Of a stretch of DNA of 62,356 bases, positions 50,130-60,754 are shown one piece after another; within the stretch, counting starts at the first letter, position 1; every line of letters begins with the position of its first letter. Below the pieces are notes generated by a model. That model did no database searches. It had not been told where the DNA came from and saw nothing but the letters and a program-made list of their open reading frames with translations. The DNA is from Streptomyces marokkonensis (lineage in GTDB: Bacteria; Actinomycetota; Actinomycetes; Streptomycetales; Streptomycetaceae), in contig NZ_VSKS01000032.1 of NCBI RefSeq assembly GCF_008312835.1, positions 1 to 62,356 of the forward strand. The letters are read 5' to 3'. A program made the position numbers and the translations under genes.

Positions 50130-51110
50130 ATGGCCCCCATGCGCGCCGACCGGCTCCTCTCCCTCCTCCTGCTGCTCCAGAACCGCGGCCGGATGACCGC
50201 TCCCGAGCTGGCGGCGGAGCTGGAGGTGTCGGTCCGCACCGTCTACCGGGACGTCGAGGCGCTCGGTGCCGCCGGGGTGCCGGTACGGGCCGATCGCGGG
50301 CCGGAGGGCGGCTACCGCCTGATGGAGGGCTACCGGACACGGCTGACCGGGCTGACGGACGCGGAGGCCGGTTCGCTGGTCCTCGCGGGGCTGCCGGGGC
50401 CGGCCCGGGATCTGGGCCTGGGCGCCGTGCTGGCGAGCGCCCAGCTGAAGATCGAGGCCGCCCTGCCGGGGGAACTGGCCGGCCAGGCACGGCGGGTGCG
50501 CGAGAGGTTCCATCTGGATGCGCCCGCCTGGTTCCGGGACGCCGATCCGGTGCCGTACCTGGAGCCGATCGCGCGGGCGGTGTGGGAACGGCGGGTGCTG
50601 CGGACCCACTACCTGCGCTGGCGCGGCGAGGTGCACCGGGAGCTGCGCCCGCTGGGGCTCGTCCTGAAGGGCGGCATCTGGTACCTGGTCGCGCTGGCGG
50701 AGGACGCGGTGCGCACCTACCGGGTGTCGCGGTTCCAGGCGGTCGCGGAGACGGGTGAGGAGTTCGGCCGGCCCGCCGGGTTCGACCTGGCCGCGTACTG
50801 GGCGGAGTCCTCCCGGCGGATGGAGGCGGCGATGCGGCAGGGCACGGCCCGGCTGCGGCTCTCGCCGCGCGGCCGCAAGCTGCTGCCGATGCAGTTCGGG
50901 GCGGCGGGGGTACGGGCCCTCGCGGACGCGGGGCCGCCGGACGGGGACGGCTGGGTGGAGGTGGAGCTGTCCGTGGAGTCGGAGGCGGTGGCCACGGGTG
51001 ATCTCCTGCGGCTCGGCGTCGAGGCGGAGGTGCTCGGCCCCGCGGGACTGCGGCGGGCGGTCGCGGCGGCGGTGGCGGTGCTGGCGGACCGGTACGCGGA
51101 CGAGCGGTGA
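50130..51110 (+). CDS. YafY-type HTH regulator with WYL domain
   Basis: The 326-residue protein has an N-terminal DeoR-like helix-turn-helix (MTAPELAAELEVSVRTVYRD, about 25-45, then VPVRADRGPEGGYRL) and a central WYL domain (about 145-230, RPLGLVLKGGIWYLVALAED), which in other proteins senses ligands or nucleic acid. A C-terminal WCX part follows. The ATG at 50130 is used, and another ATG at 50139 is possible. It should bind the palindrome just upstream, controlling itself and the DUF3224 gene. Confidence 0.88.
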   Translation: MAPMRADRLLSLLLLLQNRGRMTAPELAAELEVSVRTVYRDVEALGAAGVPVRADRGPEGGYRLMEGYRTRLTGLTDAEAGSLVLAGLPGPARDLGLGAVLASAQLKIEAALPGELAGQARRVRERFHLDAPAWFRDADPVPYLEPIARAVWERRVLRTHYLRWRGEVHRELRPLGLVLKGGIWYLVALAEDAVRTYRVSRFQAVAETGEEFGRPAGFDLAAYWAESSRRMEAAMRQGTARLRLSPRGRKLLPMQFGAAGVRALADAGPPDGDGWVEVELSVESEAVATGDLLRLGVEAEVLGPAGLRRAVAAAVAVLADRYADER

Positions 51111-51320
51111 TCACCTACGAAACCGAACAGTCACCTCCATGATCGAGAGTTTCCGCGAAATTCACAGCACTGGAACTACTGACAGACCAGGTGAACGCCA
51201 GGTACCGTCCTGATCCAGTTCACCCATGTGGACGACACCACAACGGAACACCCGTCGTGGCACCACCTTCCTACTCGGATCGTCCGGCACGTTCCTGCCG
51301 GTAGAAGGGGACCATTCACC

Positions 51321-52409
<1,089 letters not shown>

Positions 52410-52424
52410 GGTCGACCGCAACGA

Positions 52425-52461
52425 CGTGAAGGGCCCCGCAGAGTTCTGCGGGGTCCTTCAC
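52425..52461 (+). terminator. Terminator of msiK
   Basis: CGTGAAGG and CCTTCACG, with CCCCGCAGA/TCTGCGGGG inside, form a long interrupted stem 16 bp after the stop codon. Confidence 0.85.
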
Positions 52462-52597
52462 GTTGTCGACAAATACCCCGGCACACCAGGCATTTCGGGC
52501 GCATACGTCAACACGCCGCCCGGAATTCCGGGTTCCCCGTCCCCCGTAACGGTGACGGAATGTTTTCCCGCGGCTACCGGGCGCTACCCTCACACGC

Positions 52598-53053
52598 GTG
52601 AAGCACTCCACTAACCCTCAGACGCGACGCGGCCGGGGCCCCGCCCGCCGGATCGGCCGCTCCCTCGCCCTCGTCCTGCCTGTCGTCCTGGTGCTCTCCG
52701 GGACTCTCGCGGTCGCGGGGGTCAACTGGTCCGGAGCCCCCACGAGCCCGGTGCTCACCGCCGCCGACACCGCCGCCTCCGGCGCCTCGTCGCGGACCGG
52801 CGCACGCGCGCCGCAGGACGTGCTGCGCGACAGGCTGCTGACCGAACTCCAGAAGGAGAACCCGGGTGTGGCGCTCACCCACCTCCAGCAGGCCGTGAAC
52901 GACCGACCGTCCCTGGCGAAGCACTGCGCCTCCATCGCCCGCTCCCTGGGCAGGGCCGCGGTCCGCGTCCACGGCCCCACCAAGGCCCAGTCCTACGCCC
53001 GCCCGGTCTGCGACACCGCCTACGCCACAGGCGTCGTCACGGCCACCCGCTGA
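52598..53053 (+). CDS. Membrane-anchored or secreted hypothetical protein
   Basis: The 151-residue protein has a basic N-terminus (MKHSTNPQTRRGRGPARRIG), one hydrophobic segment (SLALVLPVVLVLSGTLAVAG, about 22-41) and an extracytoplasmic helical domain with two cysteines (KHCASIARSLGR and VCDTAYATG) that could form a disulfide. No family is recognised. The GTG at 52598 is the only credible start. Confidence 0.75.
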   Translation: MKHSTNPQTRRGRGPARRIGRSLALVLPVVLVLSGTLAVAGVNWSGAPTSPVLTAADTAASGASSRTGARAPQDVLRDRLLTELQKENPGVALTHLQQAVNDRPSLAKHCASIARSLGRAAVRVHGPTKAQSYARPVCDTAYATGVVTATR

Positions 53054-53105
53054 CCGACGCAGCCCAGCTGCGGGCAGTCCCGACGCAGCCCAGCTGCGGG
53101 CAGTC
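53054..53105. repeat. Perfect 26-bp tandem repeat after the hypothetical gene
   Basis: A 26-bp unit opening CCGACGCAGCCCAGCTGCGG is repeated twice without gap, starting at the stop codon. The reverse complement of its end, GACTGCCCGCAG, lies at 53315-53326, so the pair could fold over the whole gap. Confidence 0.85.
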
Positions 53106-53357
53106 GTGCCTCCCCCAGTGCCTCAAGGGCCTGGGAGGTACCCCCAGGGCGATGGGGGTCCCCCCGCTCGAGTGAAGCCGAGAGTGGGGGAGGGTGGGCG
53201 ATGGGGGTACCTCCCGCCCGAGGGAACGAGAGTGGGGGAGGCGCCCCGCCACGCCGGGCTGCGCAACACCCCCCGCCCAACACGGGGCGCGCCGCCAACG
53301 CACCGGCACGCACGGACTGCCCGCAGCCGACCTCCCAGCGCCGCGTAAAGTTCGGGC
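53106..53357. repeat. Gap of nested palindromes (Streptomyces intergenic repeat)
   Basis: GGGAGGTACCCCCAGGGCGA, CTCGAGTGAAGCCGAGAGTG and GATGGGGGTACCTCCCGCCC form a long imperfect cruciform. I recall this kind of unit as recurring in many Streptomyces genomes. No gene or promoter is visible in the 252 bp. The next gene start follows it directly. Confidence 0.65.
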
Positions 53358-54089
53358 ATGACCGACCCGCGTGCCGCCTCCCGCCCCACCCAAGCCGTCG
53401 TCCTGGCCGGCGGCCAGGGCTCCCGGCTCCGCCCGTACACCGACGACCGGCCCAAGCCGATGGTCGAGATCCCCGGCACGGGAACCCCGATCATCGGCCA
53501 TCAGCTCACCTGGCTCGCCGAGGAGGGCGTCACCGACGTCGTCGTCTCCTGCGGCCACCTCGCCGAAGTGCTGCAGAAGTGGCTGGAGACCACCGACCTC
53601 CCCGTCTCCGTCACCACCGTCGTCGAGACGGAACCCCTCGGCCGCGGCGGGGGCCTCAAGTACGCCGCCGCCCGCCTCCCGCACCCGGACCGGCCCTGGT
53701 ACGCCACCAACGGCGACATCTGGACCCGTTTCTCGCTGCGCGACATGGCCGACTTCCACACCGAGCGGGACGCCGTCGCGACCCTCGCCCTGGCCCGCCC
53801 GCGCATCCCGTGGGGCGCGGTGCGCACCGACGGCTTCGGCCACATCACCGACTTCATCGAGGCCCCGCCGTCGACCTTCGAGATCAACGCGGGCGTGTAC
53901 GTCTTCTCCCCCGAGTTCGCCGGCCTGCTCCCGGAGCGCGGCGACCACGAGCGCACCACGTTCCCGCATCTGGCGCGTGAACGGCGCCTGGCCGGGTTCC
54001 CGATCCCCCAGGGCTCCTACTGGAGGGCGATCGACACCGCGAAGGACCTGACGGAGGCGGCGAAGGAGCTGGCGGCGCAGGGCCGCTGA
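53358..54089 (+). CDS. NDP-sugar nucleotidyltransferase-family protein
   Basis: The 243-residue protein has the GT-A-like pyrophosphorylase fold: VVLAGGQGSRLRPYTDDRPK and PMVEI for nucleotide binding, YATNGDIWTRF (in place of the usual GD metal motif) and GSYWRAIDTAKDL at the end. It would couple a sugar 1-phosphate to a nucleotide, probably for a cell-wall or exopolysaccharide donor. The sugar is not known. It is monocistronic. Confidence 0.88.
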   Translation: MTDPRAASRPTQAVVLAGGQGSRLRPYTDDRPKPMVEIPGTGTPIIGHQLTWLAEEGVTDVVVSCGHLAEVLQKWLETTDLPVSVTTVVETEPLGRGGGLKYAAARLPHPDRPWYATNGDIWTRFSLRDMADFHTERDAVATLALARPRIPWGAVRTDGFGHITDFIEAPPSTFEINAGVYVFSPEFAGLLPERGDHERTTFPHLARERRLAGFPIPQGSYWRAIDTAKDLTEAAKELAAQGR

Positions 54090-54173
54090 CCCGACGTCAC
54101 CCGGATACGACGGGACGGGGTCCCGCACGGACGAAACGTGCGGGACCCCGTCTGCGTACGGAGGTGGCCTCCG

Positions 54174-55832
54174 CTAGCCCAGCAGGCCGCCCACGAGCCC
54201 CGGTTCCCCCGAGGAGCCGCCGCTGTCCCCGCTCGGGGCGCCGCCGCTGCCGCCGGAGGCGCCGCCGCCGCCCGAGGTGGGGCCGGAGGTGGTGCTCGGC
54301 GCCCGGCCTGCCGGGGCGGTCTGCTGCGGCGGGGCCTGGCCGGCGCTGCCCTGCGTCTGGCTGGGCGCGCCGGTGGCCGCACCGGCGCCCTGGGTCGCCC
54401 CGGGGGTGGTGGTCCCGGCGGACGGGCTCGCCGAGCCCGACGTGGCGCTCCGGGTGGGCGAGGTGGAGGCGGACGGGGTCCGCCGCTCCTCCTGCCGCTC
54501 GCCCGACTCCTCCGGCAGCGGCGATCCCGGGAGTTCGTTGCGCGGGGCCTCGCCGGGCCCGGGGACGACCACCCGGTCCGCGTCCCGGACCGCACCGCCG
54601 AGCAGCGAGCCGACGAGCATGGTCAGCCCGCACACCACGAAGGTGATGAGGACGCCGCGGCGCAGCACGTAGCGCCGCAGGTCCCAGATGTCCGCGCGGG
54701 GGCCGAGCCGGCGCCAGGCACCGCCCGCGAGACGGCCGTCGACGGAGTAGACGGGGGCGCCCGCGATGATCAGCGGCGACCAGGCGGCGAGGTAGATGAT
54801 GTCGGGCGTCTCGTAGGCGGGGACGCTCTTCCAGCTGACGGTGACCAGCAGCGCCGCCGACAGCGTCGCCCCGACGACGGCGGCCAGCCGCTGCCAGCAG
54901 CCGAGGACGGTCAGGACACCGACGACGATCTGGGCGAAGGCGATGGCCAGCCCGGCGCCGATGGGGTGCTCGAGGGCGAACTGGCGCAGCGGCTCGGCGG
55001 CTTCCCAGGGGTGCAGGGTGTGCAGCCACTTGACCATGGAGCCGCGCTTGCCGCCCTCGAAGTAGAGGGGGTCGCAGAGCTTGCTCATCCCGGCGTAGAC
55101 GGAGATGCCGCCGAGGAAGACACGCAGCGGGAGCAGGACGACGCCGAGGTTCATCCGGCGGCCGGGGTAGTAGGCGTGGCGGGCCGGGTCGTCTCCGTGC
55201 CGCCTGCCGCGCCGGCCCGTGCTCTCGAACGCGTCGTCGTGGACGGGCTCGTCGTAGTCCGGGTCGCCGTAGCCGTGGTCGTAGGCGGGTTCGTCGTAGG
55301 CGCTGCCGGACGTGCGCATCGGGGGCAGCAGGGGGCCGTCGCCGTGGCGGCGCTGGGCGCCGACGAACGGGGTTGCGATGGGCTCGGTGGCCGGGCCGTC
55401 GTCGTAGTCGTACCCGGTGTCCGCCTGGGGCAGGAGCCGGGTGGCTCCGGAGTCGGTGAAGCGGTCGTCGGCGTGGCGGACGCCATCGTGCTGCCGCACG
55501 GCCTGGAGCAGTCGGTGGGCGCCGGTGTCGTCGGGCTCGGACCGGCCGCTCCAGACGACGGGACGGCGGCGGGCGGCGGCCGGTCCCGCCGTACCCATGC
55601 TGGTGACGACGGGAATGCGGGCGGTGTCCTCGGCGACACTGACGTGCCGTGCGATCCGCGGCGATGGGGCGCGCCGCGCCGAGACGCCCAGCTGCACGCG
55701 GAAGCTGGCGTGATTGACGATGACCTGCGCCGGATCGCTCGGCACCTTCACCATGCTCAGCGCGGGAGCGTCGTCGAGTCCCGACGAGCGGTCCCCCGTG
55801 GGTGTGCGGGGTGTTCTGGTGTCCACACTCAT
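54174..55832 (-). CDS. DoxX-like multi-pass membrane protein with long disordered ends
   Basis: The 552-residue protein has an acidic, Tyr/Asp-rich N-terminal region of about 225 residues, then four or five membrane helices (about 228-395: VVLLPLRVFLGGISVYAGMS, AGLAIAFAQIVVGVLTVLG, AALLVTVSW and others) of the DoxX family. A final helix (ITFVVCGLTMLVGSLLGGAV) and a Ser/Pro/Gly-rich tail of 130 residues follow. DoxX proteins are linked to membrane redox or thiol homeostasis. The long disordered ends look typical of streptomycete versions. Confidence 0.85.
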   Translation of the reverse strand: MSVDTRTPRTPTGDRSSGLDDAPALSMVKVPSDPAQVIVNHASFRVQLGVSARRAPSPRIARHVSVAEDTARIPVVTSMGTAGPAAARRRPVVWSGRSEPDDTGAHRLLQAVRQHDGVRHADDRFTDSGATRLLPQADTGYDYDDGPATEPIATPFVGAQRRHGDGPLLPPMRTSGSAYDEPAYDHGYGDPDYDEPVHDDAFESTGRRGRRHGDDPARHAYYPGRRMNLGVVLLPLRVFLGGISVYAGMSKLCDPLYFEGGKRGSMVKWLHTLHPWEAAEPLRQFALEHPIGAGLAIAFAQIVVGVLTVLGCWQRLAAVVGATLSAALLVTVSWKSVPAYETPDIIYLAAWSPLIIAGAPVYSVDGRLAGGAWRRLGPRADIWDLRRYVLRRGVLITFVVCGLTMLVGSLLGGAVRDADRVVVPGPGEAPRNELPGSPLPEESGERQEERRTPSASTSPTRSATSGSASPSAGTTTPGATQGAGAATGAPSQTQGSAGQAPPQQTAPAGRAPSTTSGPTSGGGGASGGSGGAPSGDSGGSSGEPGLVGGLLG

Positions 55833-55950
55833 CTAACCGAGTGCCATGGCGTTAGGACACTGCCTTGACCGGCCGGATGTGTCCGGACCGCGTCAAGCTT
55901 GTCCGGCCCGCCCGGAACACTCCATGTGGGTGACAAACCCGAACACCCGT

Positions 55951-56005
55951 TCAGACCCGCCGACGCGCCGCCTCGTACAGCACGATGCCCGCCGCCACGC
56001 CCGCG
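55951..56005 (-). pseudogene. 55-bp duplicate of the 3' end of rlmB
   Basis: The 55 bases are identical to 56096-56150, the last 17 codons and stop of rlmB ([17 protein letters not shown]). There is no start, so it is a fragment. The two copies are separated by a 90-bp GC-rich spacer (56006-56095). This is either a tandem duplication or the scar of something that inserted at the gene end. Confidence 0.9.
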
Positions 56006-56095
56006 GCACCCCCGTCCGCCGCACTCGCACGCTACGCGGCTTCGCACGGCTGCGCCGGCCTCCGGCCGGCGTCCTCCGCCGCCCCACTCCCTCGA
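56006..56095. repeat. Spacer related to a second one near phoP
   Basis: It opens GCACCCC and contains CTCGCAC, GCTTCGCA and GCTGCGCCGG in the same order as 62260-62333 next to the phoP end. The two differ by an 11-base gap and scattered changes. It carries no gene. Confidence 0.55.
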
Positions 56096-57037
56096 TCAGA
56101 CCCGCCGACGCGCCGCCTCGTACAGCACGATGCCCGCCGCCACGCCCGCGTTGAGCGACTCCGCGCCGCCCGGCATCGGGATCCGCACCCGGACGTCGCA
56201 GGTCTCGCCGACCAGCCGGGACAGTCCCTTGCCCTCGCTGCCGACGACGATGACGACCGGCCCGTCCAGCGCCTGGAGTTCGCCGAGCTCGGCCTCCCCG
56301 TCGGCGGCCAGGCCGACGACCGTGATCCCGGCCTTCTTGTACGCCTCCAGCGCGCGCGTCAGGTTGGTGGCGCGGGCGACGGGCGTACGGGCGGCCGTAC
56401 CGGCGGACGTCTTCCAGGCGCCGGCGGTCATCCCGGCGGCCCGCCGCTCGGGCACGACGACACCGTGGCCGCCGAAGGCCGAGACGGACCGGACGACCGC
56501 GCCGAGGTTGCGCGGGTCGGTGACCCCGTCGAGGGCCACGATCAGCGGGTCCTGCCCCTCGTCGTGGGCGCCCGCGACCAGGTCCTCGGGGTGCGCGTAC
56601 TCGTACGGCGGCACCTGGAGGACCAGACCCTGGTGGTTCAGGCCGTTGGTCATGCGGTCGAGTTCGGGGCGGGGGGCCTCCATGAGGTTGATGCCGCCGC
56701 GCTCGGCCGCGAGCTGGAGCGCCTCGCGCACCCGCTCGTCGTTGTCGATGAACTGCTGGACGTACAGCGTGGAGGCGGGCACGCCCTCGCGCAGCGCCTC
56801 GACGACCGGGTTGCGGCCGACGACGAGCTCGGAGGCCGAACGGCCCCCGCCGCGCCGCTGCGGCGTGCGGCCCTGGGCGCGGCGCGTCTTCGCCTGCGCG
56901 GCACGCTGCTTGGCGTGCCCCTTGCGCATCTCGGCGGGCGGCGTCGGCCCCTTGCCTTCCAGGCCCCGGCGTCGCTGGCCGCCGCTGCCGACCTGCGCGC
57001 CCTTCTTGCCGGACATGCGGCGGTTGTTCGCGGCCAT
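56096..57037 (-). CDS. rlmB: 23S rRNA 2'-O-ribose methyltransferase RlmB (SpoU/TrmH family)
   Basis: The 313-residue SPOUT enzyme methylates a ribose in 23S rRNA (G2251 in E. coli). A basic, disordered N-terminal arm (about 1-75) is followed by the L30e-like RNA-binding domain and the knotted domain with [34 protein letters not shown] and [20 protein letters not shown]. The ATG at 57037 is used. A second ATG at 57016 (MSGKKGAQ) is possible. It lies downstream of cysS on the same strand. The 3' end is duplicated behind it. Confidence 0.93.
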   Translation of the reverse strand: MAANNRRMSGKKGAQVGSGGQRRRGLEGKGPTPPAEMRKGHAKQRAAQAKTRRAQGRTPQRRGGGRSASELVVGRNPVVEALREGVPASTLYVQQFIDNDERVREALQLAAERGGINLMEAPRPELDRMTNGLNHQGLVLQVPPYEYAHPEDLVAGAHDEGQDPLIVALDGVTDPRNLGAVVRSVSAFGGHGVVVPERRAAGMTAGAWKTSAGTAARTPVARATNLTRALEAYKKAGITVVGLAADGEAELGELQALDGPVVIVVGSEGKGLSRLVGETCDVRVRIPMPGGAESLNAGVAAGIVLYEAARRRV

Positions 57038-57183
57038 GAGGTATCCGTCTCCGTGAAGTCGTGAGTGGTGCTGCTTGGGTGCACACGTCTGGGACGTGTG
57101 CCTATGAAGTGTGCCGCCCGGAGCCCCGGACGGCACAGTCGATCTTCGAACGCCGAGGTCGGGGCCTGTCGGGCCCAGGCTCC

Positions 57184-58584
57184 TCAGCGCGGGCCGAGGC
57201 TCCAGCGCGGCCCCTGCGGGCTGTCCTCGATCACCAGGCCCGACTGGCCCAGCTGGTCGCGGATGGCGTCCGCGGTGGGCCAGTCCTTACGGGCCCGGGC
57301 GGCCTCGCGCTGGTCGAGGACCATGCGGACCAGCGTGTCGACCACACCGTGGAGGTCCTCGCCCCGGTCGCTCCCGCCGGCCCAGTGCGGGTCCAGCGGG
57401 TCGAGGCCGAGCACGCCGAGCATGGCGCGGACCTCGGCGAGCCGGGCGACGGCCTCCTCCTTGTCGTCGGCGGCCAGCGCGCTGTTGCCCTGCCGGACGG
57501 TGGTGTGCACGACGGCGAGCGCCTGCGGGACGCCCAGGTCGTCGTCCATCGCCTCGGCGAACGCGGGCGGCACGTCGTCCGCGGGCTCGACGACGCCTCC
57601 GGCCAGCTCCGTCACGCGCTGCACGAAGCCCTCGATCCGCGCGAACGCGGACTCGGCCTCGCGCAGGGCCTCCTCGCTGTACTCGATCATCGACCGGTAG
57701 TGCGGGGTGCCGAGGTAGTAGCGCAGCACGATGGGCCGCCAGCGCTTGACCATCTCGCTGACCAGCACGGAGTTGCCGAGCGACTTCGACATCTTCTCGC
57801 CGCTCATGGTGACCCAGGCGTTGTGCACCCAGTACCGGGCGAACTCGTCGCCGTAGGCCTTGGCCTGGGCGATCTCGTTCTCGTGGTGCGGGAAGATCAG
57901 GTCGAGGCCGCCGCCGTGGACGTCGAAGACGCTGCCGAGGTACTTGTGCGCCATGGCCGAGCACTCCAGGTGCCAGCCCGGCCGCCCGCGGCCCCACGGC
58001 GTCTCCCAGCTCGGCTCGCCGGGCTTGGCCGCCTTCCACATCGCGAAGTCGCGCGGGTCCCGCTTGCCGGTCTCGCCCTCGCCCGACGGCTGGAGCAGAT
58101 TGCCGAGCTCCTGGTTGGACAGCCTCAGGTACTCCGGGAACGAGGTGACGGCGAAGTACACGTTGCCGTCGGCCTCGTAGGCGTGCCCGCGCTCGATGAG
58201 ACCGCGCATCATCTCGACCATCTCGGTGATGTGGCCGGTGGCGCGCGGCTCGTAGGTCGGGGGCAGGCAGCCGAGGGCGTGGTAGCCGTCGGTGAAGGCC
58301 CGCTCGTTCTCGTAGCCGATGGACCACCAGGGACGGCCCTGCTCGGCGGACTTGGCGATGATCTTGTCGTCGATGTCGGTGACGTTCCGGATGAACGTCA
58401 CCTCCAGGCCGCGGTACTCGAACCAGCGGCGCATGATGTCGAAGTTCAGGCCCGAGCGGATGTGCCCGATGTGGGGTGCCGCCTGCACGGTGGCACCACA
58501 CAGGTAGATCGAGACGCAACCCGGCTGGAGCGGGGTGAAGTCACGGATCTGCCGGGCGCTGGTGTCGTACAGGCGAATAGTCAC
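57184..58584 (-). CDS. cysS: Cysteine-tRNA ligase
   Basis: The 466-residue class I synthetase has [18 protein letters not shown] (the HIGH motif near 37 and the first zinc Cys), [16 protein letters not shown], the zinc ligands CSAM and HHENEIAQ, and KMSKSLGNS near 268. The C-terminal DALR and tRNA-anticodon parts are complete. It differs from the MshC paralog by length and by the family KMSKS context. It lies in an isoprenoid/tRNA gene run with ispF and ispD. The GTG start at 58584 is used. Confidence 0.96.
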   Translation of the reverse strand: MTIRLYDTSARQIRDFTPLQPGCVSIYLCGATVQAAPHIGHIRSGLNFDIMRRWFEYRGLEVTFIRNVTDIDDKIIAKSAEQGRPWWSIGYENERAFTDGYHALGCLPPTYEPRATGHITEMVEMMRGLIERGHAYEADGNVYFAVTSFPEYLRLSNQELGNLLQPSGEGETGKRDPRDFAMWKAAKPGEPSWETPWGRGRPGWHLECSAMAHKYLGSVFDVHGGGLDLIFPHHENEIAQAKAYGDEFARYWVHNAWVTMSGEKMSKSLGNSVLVSEMVKRWRPIVLRYYLGTPHYRSMIEYSEEALREAESAFARIEGFVQRVTELAGGVVEPADDVPPAFAEAMDDDLGVPQALAVVHTTVRQGNSALAADDKEEAVARLAEVRAMLGVLGLDPLDPHWAGGSDRGEDLHGVVDTLVRMVLDQREAARARKDWPTADAIRDQLGQSGLVIEDSPQGPRWSLGPR

Positions 58585-58645
58585 GACACCAGGGTAGTAG
58601 GCGCGTGGGTGTGCGGGGCGCCTCCGGCGGTTTCGACGACGTATG

Positions 58646-59143
58646 TCACGTGCCGTCCCGTACGACCAGTGCCGTCGCCACCGCCATGAGGCCCTCGCCC
58701 CTGCCGGGGAACCCCAGCCCGTCGGTCGTGGCGCCCGAGACCGAGACCGGGGCGCCCGCCGCCTCCGTCAGGATCTTCTGGGCCTCGTCCCGGCGCTTGC
58801 CGATCTTCGGGCGGGGGCCCACGACCTGCACGGCGACGTTGCCGATGCGGAAGCCGGCCTCGCGGACGATGCGCGCGGCCTCGGTCAGCAGGGTCACGCC
58901 GGACGCGCCGGACCACTCGGGGCGGCCGGTGCCGAAGTGCTGTCCCAGGTCGCCGAGGCCGGCGGCGGAGAAGAGGGCGTTGCAGGCGGCGTGGGCGACG
59001 ACGTCCGCGTCGGAGTGGCCGGCGAGGCCGGGGCCCTCGCCCTCCCACTTCAGGCCGGCGCACCACAGGTCGCGGCCGTCCTCGAAGGCGTGGATGTCGG
59101 TACCGATACCGACCCGGGGCAGCGGGTACGGCTCAGAAGCCAT
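58646..59143 (-). CDS. ispF: 2-C-methyl-D-erythritol 2,4-cyclodiphosphate synthase
   Basis: The 165-residue trimeric enzyme of the MEP isoprenoid pathway has the metal ligands GIGTDIHAF near 13-21 and the [12 protein letters not shown] loop. It also has [15 protein letters not shown] and the nucleotide-binding [16 protein letters not shown]. It overlaps ispD by 11 bases (59133-59143), so the two consecutive pathway genes are translated together. Confidence 0.96.
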   Translation of the reverse strand: MASEPYPLPRVGIGTDIHAFEDGRDLWCAGLKWEGEGPGLAGHSDADVVAHAACNALFSAAGLGDLGQHFGTGRPEWSGASGVTLLTEAARIVREAGFRIGNVAVQVVGPRPKIGKRRDEAQKILTEAAGAPVSVSGATTDGLGFPGRGEGLMAVATALVVRDGT

Positions 59144-59909
59144 CGTTCAGCCTCCTGCGGGCCAGAACCGCCTCGGCGAGGACCAGGTCGAGGGGGCGGG
59201 TGACCTTGAAGGCCTCCTCGTGCCCGGGGACGGTGACGACGGGCAGGCCGAGTTGTTCGACCATGCTGGCGTCGTCGGTGACGTTGCCCTTCACCGTCTC
59301 GTGCGCGCGCTCCAGCGTGGCCCGGTCGAAGCCCTGCGGTGTCTGCACCGCCCGCAGCAGGGACCGGTCGGGGGTGGCGACCACGGGTTCCGGTGCACCG
59401 GGCTCGCCGGCGGGCTCGACCTGCTTCACGGTGTCGGTGAGCGGCAGCGCGGGGACCACGGCGGGCGCCCCGTCGCGTACGGCCTCGATGACGGCGTCGA
59501 CGGTGTCCACCGGGACGAGCGGGCGGGCCGCGTCGTGCACGAGGACGATGTCGTAGCCGGGCGGCAGCGCGTCCAGGCCGGCCTTCACGGACTCCTGGCG
59601 GCTCTCCCCGCCGGGGACGACGAGGAAGTCGGTGCGGTCGGGCAGCGCGTGCGCGTCGAGCAGGGTCTTCACCTCGGCGGCGCCGTCGGGCGGGGCCACG
59701 ACGACGACGAGGGACACGGCGCGGGAGTCGGCCATCGCGCGGATCGCGTGGATGAGCATGGGCGTGCCGCCCAGGGCACGGAGCGCCTTGGGGGCGCCCG
59801 GGCCGAGGCGCACACCCCGGCCGGCGGCCGGGATCACGGCCGCCGTGCGGGCGGTCGTACGGCCGGAGAGGGGGGTCGGCGACGGCGGAGGGAGCGGATC
59901 GTCAGTCAT
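59133..59909 (-). CDS. ispD: 2-C-methyl-D-erythritol 4-phosphate cytidylyltransferase
   Basis: The 258-residue enzyme adds CTP to MEP. Its landmarks are [20 protein letters not shown] (CTP loop, after an N-terminal Pro/Ser lead), [35 protein letters not shown] and [15 protein letters not shown]. It begins the ispDF pair and is probably read from a promoter in the 360-bp gap toward carD, or from carD itself. Confidence 0.95.
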   Translation of the reverse strand: MTDDPLPPPSPTPLSGRTTARTAAVIPAAGRGVRLGPGAPKALRALGGTPMLIHAIRAMADSRAVSLVVVVAPPDGAAEVKTLLDAHALPDRTDFLVVPGGESRQESVKAGLDALPPGYDIVLVHDAARPLVPVDTVDAVIEAVRDGAPAVVPALPLTDTVKQVEPAGEPGAPEPVVATPDRSLLRAVQTPQGFDRATLERAHETVKGNVTDDASMVEQLGLPVVTVPGHEEAFKVTRPLDLVLAEAVLARRRLNDGF

Positions 59910-60271
59910 CGGTTCCTGTCAGGTTTGTGTGCTCGGCCTACGTGGGTATGGCCTGGGCGTACCCCCTGCTCCCGGAGCGGGGGAAGTGCCGGGCGTGACG
60001 CCTTGACCAGCCCCTTCCGTGACTCTGGTCGGGCCGGCCGCCCGGAGCCCGGCACGCCAGGGGTGGGGACGTGAGTCATGACACATTCCTCACCACGGCG
60101 CAAGTGCAGCGTACGTACGGTGTCCGGGTACGAACATGCCGCAGCGCCCGGCGACATCCATGACGTCATCGGGCACCGCGGCATTTCGATGTGCTGAGTG
60201 CTGCTTCGGCCTGCTGCTGCCGCGCTCCGCCGAGCGCCGGCCGGGCGAAGCCACGACTCAGGAGGCCGGCC
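59910..60271 (-). other. Gap between carD and ispD
   Basis: 362 bp without a supported gene. It holds dyads (for example CCGGAGCGGGGGAAGTGCCGG near 59975 and GTACGTAC at 60113-60120). A 10-bp duplicate of the carD 3' end, CTCAGGAGGC, lies at 60257-60266 next to the real one at 60271-60280. A GTACGTAC-type palindrome could be a regulatory site. I cannot assign one. Confidence 0.45.
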
Positions 60272-60754
60272 TCAGGAGGCGAGAACCTCGTCGAGCAGGG
60301 CCTCGGCCTTGTCCTCGTTGGTGTTCTCAGCGAGGGCGAGCTCGCTGACCAGGATCTGACGCGCCTTGGCGAGCATGCGCTTCTCACCGGCGGAGAGTCC
60401 GCGCTCGCGCTCACGACGCCACAGGTCACGCACGACTTCCGCGACCTTGATGACATCGCCCGAGGCGAGCTTCTCCAGATTTGCCTTGTAACGACGGGAC
60501 CAGTTCGTGGGCTCCTCCGCATACGGTGCGCGCAGCACCTCGAAGACCCGGTCCAGCCCGTCCTGACCGACCACATCACGCACGCCGACGAACTCCGCAT
60601 TGTCCGCTGGCACACGTACCGTCAGGTCACCCTGGGCGACCTTCAGCACCAAGTAGGTCTTGTCCACGCCTTTGATCTGGCGAGTTTCGATAGCCTCGAT
60701 CAGCGCGGCCCCGTGATGGGGATAGACCACGGTGTCGCCAACCTTGAACGTCAT
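60272..60754 (-). CDS. carD: CarD/CdnL-family RNA polymerase-binding regulator
   Basis: The 160-residue protein has an N-terminal RNA-polymerase-interacting Tudor-like domain ([20 protein letters not shown], about 2-55) and a C-terminal helical DNA-binding domain ([20 protein letters not shown] and [20 protein letters not shown]). CarD stabilises open complexes at rRNA and other vegetative promoters and is essential in mycobacteria. A -10-like TACCCT with a weak -35 (TTCAGA, 17-bp spacing) lies just upstream. Its position before ispD is conserved among actinomycetes as I recall it. Confidence 0.95.
   Translation of the reverse strand: MTFKVGDTVVYPHHGAALIEAIETRQIKGVDKTYLVLKVAQGDLTVRVPADNAEFVGVRDVVGQDGLDRVFEVLRAPYAEEPTNWSRRYKANLEKLASGDVIKVAEVVRDLWRRERERGLSAGEKRMLAKARQILVSELALAENTNEDKAEALLDEVLAS

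Noticed and set aside
51165-51225. dre site upstream of msiK
   Set aside because: AGACCAGGT resembles one half-site only. The other half does not match, so no DasR control is claimed here, although it is known for msiK in S. coelicolor.
57061-58689. 542-codon + strand frame opposite cysS
   Set aside because: Antisense shadow. cysS on the minus strand has HIGH and KMSKS motifs in order.
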